A stretch of DNA of 64,000 nucleotides. It comes from Pseudeuparius sepicola (Eukaryota > Arthropoda > Insecta > Coleoptera > Anthribidae). The stretch lies in NCBI GenBank assembly GCA_963920635.1, contig OY987298.1:124071735-124135734 (forward strand). The letters run 5' to 3'. Of the stretch, positions 52,105-61,442 are shown one piece after another; positions within the stretch are counted from its first letter, which is position 1, and the number at the start of each line of letters is the position of its first letter. The notes below the pieces were generated by a model, which was given only the letters and a program-made list of their open reading frames with translations, was not told the DNA's origin and did no database searches. Both the position numbers and the translations under genes were made by a program.

Positions 52105-54528
52105 GTAAAGTTAGAGGCCCTGTATGACACGAAAAGTGACAGTCATTCGTTTTAACAGAGGTTGGACAACAGATTTTGGCAGATCTAGTAACATTGTTTT
52201 TATTATATTTTTATATTGGCGGGTGTCAGTTTGTCAACAAACTATCAACAAATTATTGAGCATAGATAAGAAATAAATATACGATTATTGAGCGTGCTAA
52301 TTTTCTTTTGCAAAAAGGAGTGTTAAAAGGTAAAAGTGACATCTTGCGTAATAAGAAACTGCAAGAATTCTGAGCAGGATGGATTTTTCTTAACACCCTT
52401 TCAAAAAAGCGCAGAAGAACGAGCACGATGGAAAGTGCAAATGAAATACCCTAACATGAGAGTTGGAAATGATACGAAACTTTGCGAGGTAAGTAAATTT
52501 AATTACATAAGTATCTAGTTCCTTTTTATTTTTTGTTTGATCTGTGATTTTAATCTGCCGAATAATTTCCTTAATCTGAATCAGCAACATAACATAAGGT
52601 ACCTAAATTAATATTGAATATTAGTACCTATTTGTTTTCAATAAAAGTCCATAAGGTTATACAAACCACTTATTAGAATTCTTATGAAAATTTCCCAATG
52701 TTAAAGAGATAATTCTAAAGTTTTTGCCTTCAAGGAGGTAAAACCTGTTGGGTATAGGTATTTACTGGACCAGCATAGGCATTTTTCGTTTCATGGAATA
52801 ATAAAAAATGTATTTATTATATAAGTTGTGCGTGATAACTTTGGATTGGTTTATAATATTTTGTTACTGTAAAGGAAATTTTTCTACGACAAAATTCTCA
52901 TAACGAAGAGACGTATATTCCAGAAAACTATACAGGATCTTCCACATCAAAACTTCCACCTCCATAATTTTTTGACCTATTTTGTTAATTTTTTAAAATT
53001 TTCGTTGCTTCTCGAAAGGAGAAAACTAAAAAATACGAAAAAAGTTGTTTGCAATTAGAAAATTCTTCCTATCGTGAAATTTGGAAAGAGACTGTAATAT
53101 AATTTAATTCGTAAATACTTGTTCTAATACATTTTTTCGAAACCTCCTACAGGAAAAAACGCCACGAATAGCAATAAAATACTTACAAAATCTTACTTGT
53201 AAGGATATTTTAGAATTTATAATAACTGTTAGAGAGAGACAGTTTTGAAGGAGCTTTATTTTCCACTAAGGCCAACAAAATCGGACAAAAAAGAAGTTAA
53301 CACGGGTGGGAATTTTATATAAAGAACCATTTTTGTGTAGTCAGTTAAATGTGTGAGCTTATTTTGTATTAATATTCCATTACAAATTTCTTGCTGATAA
53401 AAAAATAGCATTTGATGGCAGCGTTTTATTATGTTTAGGTAGCTTAAATTTAGTTCTTTAACTTTCACAGGTTCACTTCTTCGACATGGATTTTGAGTGT
53501 CAGGTTGTGCTGAAGAAACGATCCTCTCCTGCAACGTTTGATGAACGTGACTTTAGCAAGAAAGAACCATTAAATATGTATAAATTTCTGAGAACTTGTG
53601 CTAGTTTGATTTTTCCTATTTACTTACAATATATCTTTGAAAACAAAAACACTGTTGTCTTCTTTTTTGAAATATAGATGATCTCTCTTGCATTGAAAAG
53701 TTGTTAACTTTTATTTACAAAAAATGAAAGAAAGACTAATATCGATATTAAATACCTAGGTACTCATTTTTTTATTCAGCCTAATTCTATTAACCATGTT
53801 TTTCAATAGTGGTTGATTCATATTACCAAAACAAACTTTCCAACTTTTTATTCTGTATAAATTTCAGTATTAATTGTCTTAAAATTTTGACGGTAGGTAT
53901 AAGAAGAGCGTTTGAAGAAACGAAACCATACCGTTTAAACCATTTAAAAGACCTTTTTGATTTTTATTTTTAAATGAAAGGAATAATAATTATTATTGCA
54001 GCTACGATTCCTATTGAAGAAATATTCGAAAGTTTAGTTAGTTGGTATGCTAGAGCCTTGTTTAATTTTATGTATCTACATAAGTATACCACATTCCTAC
54101 AAAAATTTAATAAATGTTTTTATCCTGATATCCTAAAATTGCTGTTTGCTTGGAACAAATTATATGTTTCTTCACTTTTCCATTCAAACTTCAATAATTA
54201 TTATTAGTGAAGCTTTGCAAATAATATACTTACTACCTACCCAATTTATTGGTTTTATCTATATTTTTATACATTTTAAACTGTGCCCTCATCTACCTAC
54301 GTTTATGGCAGTTAAATGTCGTTAGCTTAACCTTAAAATCCAATTTTGACACATCCTGCTGCTAGGGGAATGATAGAAAGAGCGAAAAAATATATGTCTG
54401 TTGCACAAAATGAATTTCAGAGGGAAAATAAGACCCTCGCCAGAGAGAGAGAGATCCGATCGTTGTCCAACCTCTGTTAAAAGAATAACTGTCACTTTTC
54501 GTGTCATACAGGGCCTCTAAGTAAAGTT
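52105..54528 (+). mobile_element. P-like DNA transposon reduced to its THAP domain
   Basis: The element 52113-54520 is flanked by GTAAAGTT (52105-52112 and 54521-54528). Inverted ends of about 57 bp: AGAGGCCCTGTATGACACG at 52113 and CGTGTCATACAGGGCCTCT at 54518, differing by one indel and very few substitutions; two extra A bases follow the right end. It encodes a two-exon THAP zinc finger (52336-53677). The ribonuclease-H-like catalytic part of a P-type transposase is not recognisable in the remaining 0.8 kb. The 8-bp duplication plus THAP domain supports the P superfamily. Confidence 0.8.
52336..53677 (+). CDS. THAP-domain protein (truncated P-type transposase)
   Basis: Exon 1 (52336-52488) reads TSCVIRNCKNSEQDGFFLTP and RARWKVQMKYPNM, ending KLCE at donor GTAAGT. 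Exon 2 (from 53471, acceptor TTTCACAG) continues VHFFDMDFECQVVLKKRSSP then ATFDERDF, and the frame stays open to TAG at 53675-53677. C-x4-C, a central tryptophan and C-x2-H (CEVH, split by the intron) make a complete C2CH THAP zinc finger, a DNA-binding domain shared by P-element transposases and host THAP proteins. The expected ATG before TSC is GTG here (52336-52338), so the start codon is lost or lies in an unseen exon. The protein would be DNA-binding only, about 120 residues. Confidence 0.7.
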
Positions 54529-54725
54529 ATCAGAAAATTGGAAATTGACAACATTTGACCCGTGATTTGACATTAATTTAGGTAATTGTATTTTTGTTCT
54601 GTTGGCTATAGTGATACAATGGTTAGACAAGGACAGAGCTAGAGCAGAACTTTCGTCTTTTTACCACTAGGCTGCTGGATTCGTCCACTGGAAAAACGAA
54701 TTAAAAGGAAGTTTCATTCCCGCAA

Positions 54726-57700
54726 TTAAGCATGTTGTTCACTTACTTTTTCCGCTATTGCAGCTGAATTCAGGTTGTCAATAAACGCGGTCCGGGTCAC
54801 TGCAAAACACAAATAATCACACACACACGTTTTTCACGTCTAACAACACTTACTTGGTTCCGAACACAGGACCACCACCTGGGCCTCCGTCAGCTCCCTG
54901 CACTTCTCCCTGAACCTGATCAGCGACTCCTGGAAGCTATCCCAGAAGCTGGCGCCCTGCCCTTCTGGTATTTGTAATGCGGCCTGAAAGGAACATTCGT
55001 TAACGACATATCTGACGGTGCCCGCACGATCCCGTTACAGTTTGGAACAGCCGTGACCTGATAAGTAAGGTAAAGATTATCATAATTATGTCGCTCAGGT
55101 GCTTGACAAGGGCTAGCCATCTTGAGAAAATTGTGAAGGTCGGGGGCAGTACATTCTAGAAAACAAACCAGGACGTTAAAATTTTGACCCTAAAAACTAC
55201 AAGCAGAAATCATTACTTAATTTGACAATTAAAAAGAAAGTGTTTGAAATAGTGGAAATCTTGCAGTGTTTCACCGCAAATATTTTCAGACAGGTCCGGT
55301 GTTTATCGTTTAAATTGTGGTTCTGACAATTGTAATACCATCTATATAGGTCAAACAGGTAGAAAGTTTTCCACTAGGGTTAATGAATACAACAAAGAAA
55401 TTCTAAAGAGTTCTCAGCTTCCTCCTTCGTTTTTCAAATCTCCTTTTGCCGAACATATCGTTAATAATAAACATAATTTTGAGGTTTGTGACAATATTTC
55501 TTACTTACATTTTCAGAAGAAGGGTGCTACATTGAATTTGCTTGAAAGTTTTGAAATTTTTAAAGCTAAAAATTGTCCACATAATCACATTGTAAATGAT
55601 CAGTTAGGGTTTTCGAATTTGAATTTTTGACCCCTAAAACTTTTATTTTCTGAATAGTAACTTCACTTTTTCTTAATTTTGGTGAATATGTCGGTTTGAC
55701 CACATCTCGAATTTACTCTGACAATTGACAGACATGTTTAGTGTTAACGGTAATGGTGACTATATTTCTTAAAAAATCTAATATGAATTTTTGGTTCTAC
55801 GGAACCCCCAAGAGATCTCAGTACAAATGTCTGAATCTCTCTCAAGTCCTCCTCTTTAAAGAATACCACGATATAATTAAGATGCATATTTATTGCTAAG
55901 CTGCTTCGGCCGGTTTTTTACCAAGCCTTTTGCACAATTACATAAATCAATTTTTTCCAGATTCGCATATTAAAAGTTAACTACGTCTAGGAAGGTAAGT
56001 TACATATTGTTAAGTTTAATTTCATTTATATAATTTTATTAAATCACAAAATAAGTTTCCTACCTAATTTAAAATAATCTTTGTAGCTCTGATAATTTTA
56101 TGTTATACTGCGAAAGATGACCCCCTGGGTGGGTCGAAACATATGTACAGTTAGATATAAACTGTGTTTGTGGAGCTGAGACTGTAAGTTTTACCCCTTT
56201 CGTCAAATTTGAAATGCCTATCCAAAGTCTCTACGAATCACATATATTTCGTCGATGCATTCCGCAAGGCCGACTTTTCGCAAAACCTAAATCCCAGGAC
56301 CTAGACTTTCCACAAGGTCGTCGTCTCGCGAGGCAGACTTTTGATATGACAACGTTGCATTGCATGGGTGACCTAGGCTCAATATATTCCTTGCACCGTA
56401 GCACGAGCGTTTAGCCACGTGCAAGGTTGCCAAACTAAGAGTCTGCCACGCGATATCATGTGGCGAATGCGGTGTTGCAAAGGTCCGCCTGTTGAGAAGT
56501 CGGAGAATATGTGTAATATTAATACTTTAAAATTCTGTCATGTTTGGTGCAAATTTGATGTACCATGAAGCATTTAATTAAATTTATTTGCATTAAATTT
56601 TCCAGTACAAAATTGATACCAAAATAATAATAGATTAAAATATCACCAAACTATTTCACGGACTTAACTAAAATTCTGGACTTTTTACGGGCCAATTTAG
56701 CTTTCATCTTAATTATCGTGTTTTAGCCATAGGTTAGGTACGTGAAATAGGTTGATGATATTTTAGTATATTATTATTATTATTATTATTATTACCAATT
56801 TTGTACAGGAAAATTTCATGTAAATAAATTTATATCCTAAATTCTTGACGGTACATCAACTTTGCAACAAACATAAAAGAGTTTTAAAGCGTTAATATCA
56901 TTTTCTTTTGAAAAACACATATTCTTATCCAGCAAAAAAAATTGAATAGAATGATGAACCTCGGGATATAAAACAGTTTTATGCAGATACAAGTTTTTAA
57001 AATTTTCTGAAAGTTCAAAATTATTTAAAAAATTCCATAAAAATATCAGCTCGCAGTGAAAATATGGGCAACAGACACCTTTTATTTCTGTTAAGGAAAA
57101 TGGAATTTTCCATAATATGTTATCCCCAGGGGCCACTCCTAAATGTATGCGAAAATGGGGCTCCTAATTCTGTCACTATCTGACGGTCTATTATGTTACT
57201 TTGAAAATGAAAAAAATAACACTGTAATGATGTTATCAAATTTTTACCATCTATTTAGATGGTCTACCTGTTTTTGTATTATTTTTGGAAATAAAAGGTA
57301 TTTCTTTAACTTCTATATCTCATTGGAAAAGCAATAAGGTAGGCAAGTTTTTAGTTTTTAAAAAATTTATATTTTTTTTGTTTTCTAATTAAGAATGTTT
57401 GTTTCATAATGTACCTTACTATGTAAACTAAAGAGAGAAACCAAAATTTGCATTAGGAGAAATTTGTATAATTTTTTAAAACTTAGCACAGCCTAACACC
57501 GTAACAATGCAACATCACGGCGTCCTATTCCTAATCGGTTTTCACACTTCAGATCAAAGGAAATGATACACCACTATCAGAGCATATAAAACAAGCAGCA
57601 GTCTCACTCCCCATGGCGGGAAAATTCTGCGCACATGTTCGCGCAGCCGCCATGTGGGCATAGATTCTGTCAAATTGATGCAGTGTCGGGGCGATTGGGC

Positions 57701-60700
57701 AGTTATATTGCAGTGCCGTGGAATGTGCTTTTTTGTAAATTGTGCTTTTTGCTACTATCTTTGATAAAGAATCCCAGGAAGGAGTAAAAGCTGCTTGTGC
57801 TTACCACACACTATATATTTTACACTTTACTAATACTACTCTGTATTTCTGAATTGATTTTCCCGACTATTTTACACCTCCGACTTCTATTCCACCAATA
57901 TGGCTCAAGGTCATTGAATTTGCGGACGATTTCTCAAGAGTAAGTTATACAGCTGGTTGTTTTATATGCTCTGCCACTATGTTACGCTTGTCTTTTCTGT
58001 TTACGGAGCGCCGTCGCCTGCATGTCTTCACGGCGCTGATGTTCTATCTAGTTGAGTCGACGATTTGTCATTTTGTTGCATTTCAATGTTGGAATGGACT
58101 CAAGAAAATACATTGGAGTTCATAGATATAGAACATGGGAGATTATTCGGAATACATGGAATCCTGCATATTACCACAAATTGCAAAAGAATGAATTTCG
58201 GTGACTTCCCTGTAAAATGATTATACCTAACAAAAGTGAAATGGCAAAATGTTACGTGGTGGGGATACTAAGTGAATTTACGCACTGTGGAAATGGCGGA
58301 TACGCACTAACACCATCGCTACCTACGATTTTCACAGCGCCATCTACAATTTTTGCAATATAAAAATTCAATTTGAACCTACGAATAAAGTCTTCAATGA
58401 GCTCTACCACGATTATCAGGTTTTTACATTTTACAATCATTTCGTTTGTTTCGGCAAGATTTTATTTGTGAAATATTCATCCTTTACGACACTACCTCTT
58501 TTCATATCTCAAATCTCAATAAATAAAAAAACATATCATCACCGCAAAGATAGACATATTATGCCCACCACCTTACCTTGATCTTCATGTAGAGCCCCTC
58601 GGCCACATCTCTGATCTTCTCCGCCTGCAATTTGAACTCTTCCCCCTCTGCGGTCGACAAATTCCATTCCTTGGTATTGCCGACATATTTTCTGAGGCGA
58701 CGAGCCATCTCGACGAGGTGTGGGTGTTTCTTCAGCATCAAAGCGTCAAATTCAATGGTCATCAGCTCGGTGAGGTGGGCGACTGCTGCTTTGGGATCGG
58801 CCGTGTCCAGTCCGAGGCAGTTCTTGATTTTTGATTCGAGGGACACCATGTGCGACTCGATTTTTAGCCTTTGAATAGAGTATTTACTTAGTTAGGTACC
58901 ACATTTCAAATAGAAAGATCGAATGAAATATGTTGAAGGACATTCCATGAGATCCGCTAACTTGAGAAACTATCACTAAGCATAATACGCTATAATCGTC
59001 TTGCCGAATAGGTAGGACGTTGACAGTTCATTTGACATTTGCCAAACTTCCTAGATTGCCTGGAATGACAGAAAAAATCAGGGACTTACAAAAAGTTAAA
59101 TTGAAATGAAATCGATTTACTTCTATATAAGGAATCAACGAATTACTGAAGCAATTAATTGATCATGGAGTATTATAACGATAGCACACCCGAAGGTGCG
59201 GGACAAAGCCACTGATCTTGATCGGCAAAGGCTCACGCCACAATTACCGAGACCCGCCATCTACCGTCTCCACGGCGTCGGTTAGACAACCGAAAACTCG
59301 ATGTAACAAAAAGAGCAATAGTCGACCATATACAGCACTGTTTCGTCTAGGCACGTTTGTCTATTCCACTTTATAGTCGGGTGAGCCATACTGATGAGGG
59401 ATTACCGTCCCGAAACAGTACAGTATATGGTCGACTATCGCTCTTTTTTTTTCGATTTACTTCTGTCTAGATGCCGAGGCAAACAACTTTGGAAGAAGCG
59501 GAAATACATTTCTACGTTTTGTGGTGTAAACAAAAAATTTTGACAAAAACTTAAATACGGCCATGGCACCCCTGATTTGTTGGTTGGTACGAACTAAATT
59601 ACCAATGTAATTCTGGGGTCCGACTATTCAGCAAGACGAGTATATCCAAAATTAAAACATCTTTTTAGATAACAAGTAGCCTAGGAAAAACAAAATAATA
59701 ACCTTTTTGTCATTTTTTTAGAAATGAAAAAAATACTATACGACAATTGTGGCGATGAGTGTAGTATAAAATAAATGTCTGTGCTTAAATTACACAACAT
59801 CTTACCTCTTAACCCTCCTGTCTTTAGAGGCGACTTCTCTTTCGTTCAAAAACGCCTTTATATCATTGCTCGTCATATGTATATCGATGATGACATTTGA
59901 AGCTTTGGAAATCGCCTTAGGATCTTTTTCAAATTCTTCCTTTTGTTCCAATACGCTCTTGGCGACTGCGTCGTCGTACATGGCTCTGTCAAATTCATTG
60001 TTGAAATTTTTCAACGGCCAATTCTTGTGCAACTTTATGCCGCATATAGTGCCGGAGTGAGCAAATGGCAGCAGCTGGTTTTCCGTATCTTCGCGTTTTT
60101 CTACTGGGCTGCCTTTATAGAAAATCGATGAAATTATTTCACACCGTTAAGTCATCAAGCGCATTTTCACGAGCAAAACCATACAAAATCTTTTTAGCGT
60201 TGACTGACGTATTTAGAATTTATAAAGACTTCGCACGGCTATAGCTTTATGTCCTGGAAAACAGATGGCTCTGATGGCTAACAATGTATTCTGCATTGTA
60301 TTTTATCTCCGGAAAGCGAATGGTGAGCCAAAAATGTGGCAGACATGACAGCTGTGAGCAGTCTTTAATAATATATCAGTCAACGCTTTTTAGGTTTATC
60401 CAAAACCTGCCGTTTTATCAGAGCAGAGGCAACCATCGACATACAAAAATAAATGGAATTAAATTATGTATTTTCGGCATTTTGGCATTTTTAAAATAAA
60501 AAATACGAGTGAAAACAGGTTTCCAAAAACATAGAAAATTTACTTGGAGAGGGAATATTTTTAAGACAGACTTAAATCAAACAAAACCTGCCTAAATCTA
60601 AACCCTGTAGGGTTTTGCTAGCGAAAATACGCTTATTATGATTATCATATTAAATAATTACTGACATCACAAATTAGACTACTACAGAGAGATCCATCCA

Positions 60701-61383
60701 AGCAAATTGTTTTTAAGCGACAAGCAAAAATTTAGACTGGAATAAAATATGGTTTTAATATAATATTTTCTGCAGAAACTCATTAAAACGAAGATTGTTT
60801 TATTATTCAAAGCAAAGTATTGATTTTCCAGTTTTAGCATTAGCTATAAAGTTAGCATGCCTTTGACATATTTCGGTAAATAATTATCTGTAAACTGTGT
60901 TTTTTATATGTATCCATGCATAACATGATCAGGAATGAAAGTTGTATAGATAATTTATCCCTTGACAGAGCCGTGTGGGTGGAACAAAAAAAATGCCCTT
61001 ATCAATATTGCCAACTGTTAATTTCCATGTCATACAAGCCCCTTTAACTCACCCTAGAGATGTAATAAATGGTTGAAATTTTATACTTACTTTTGTATAT
61101 CGCTTCATGACTTAAGACATGTTCTGCCTAAAAACAAACACCAATTTGTAAACCACTAAAAAAAGTTTTGATGGATTTTTCTCGGTAATTTTAAAGATAA
61201 ATTGATAGTTCAAAAATTAAACTTGTGTAGAATTTTCCAAGAAATTCGATTATGACATCAAACTTAATAATTATACAGTGAGTTGTTAAAGTTATTAAAA
61301 AAAAAACTTTTCCAAAACATTGTTAAGTTCAATTTTTACACAGAATATTAGTAAGGAGTACACGAAGAGTAACAGAAAGTTGT

Positions 61384-61442
<59 letters not shown>

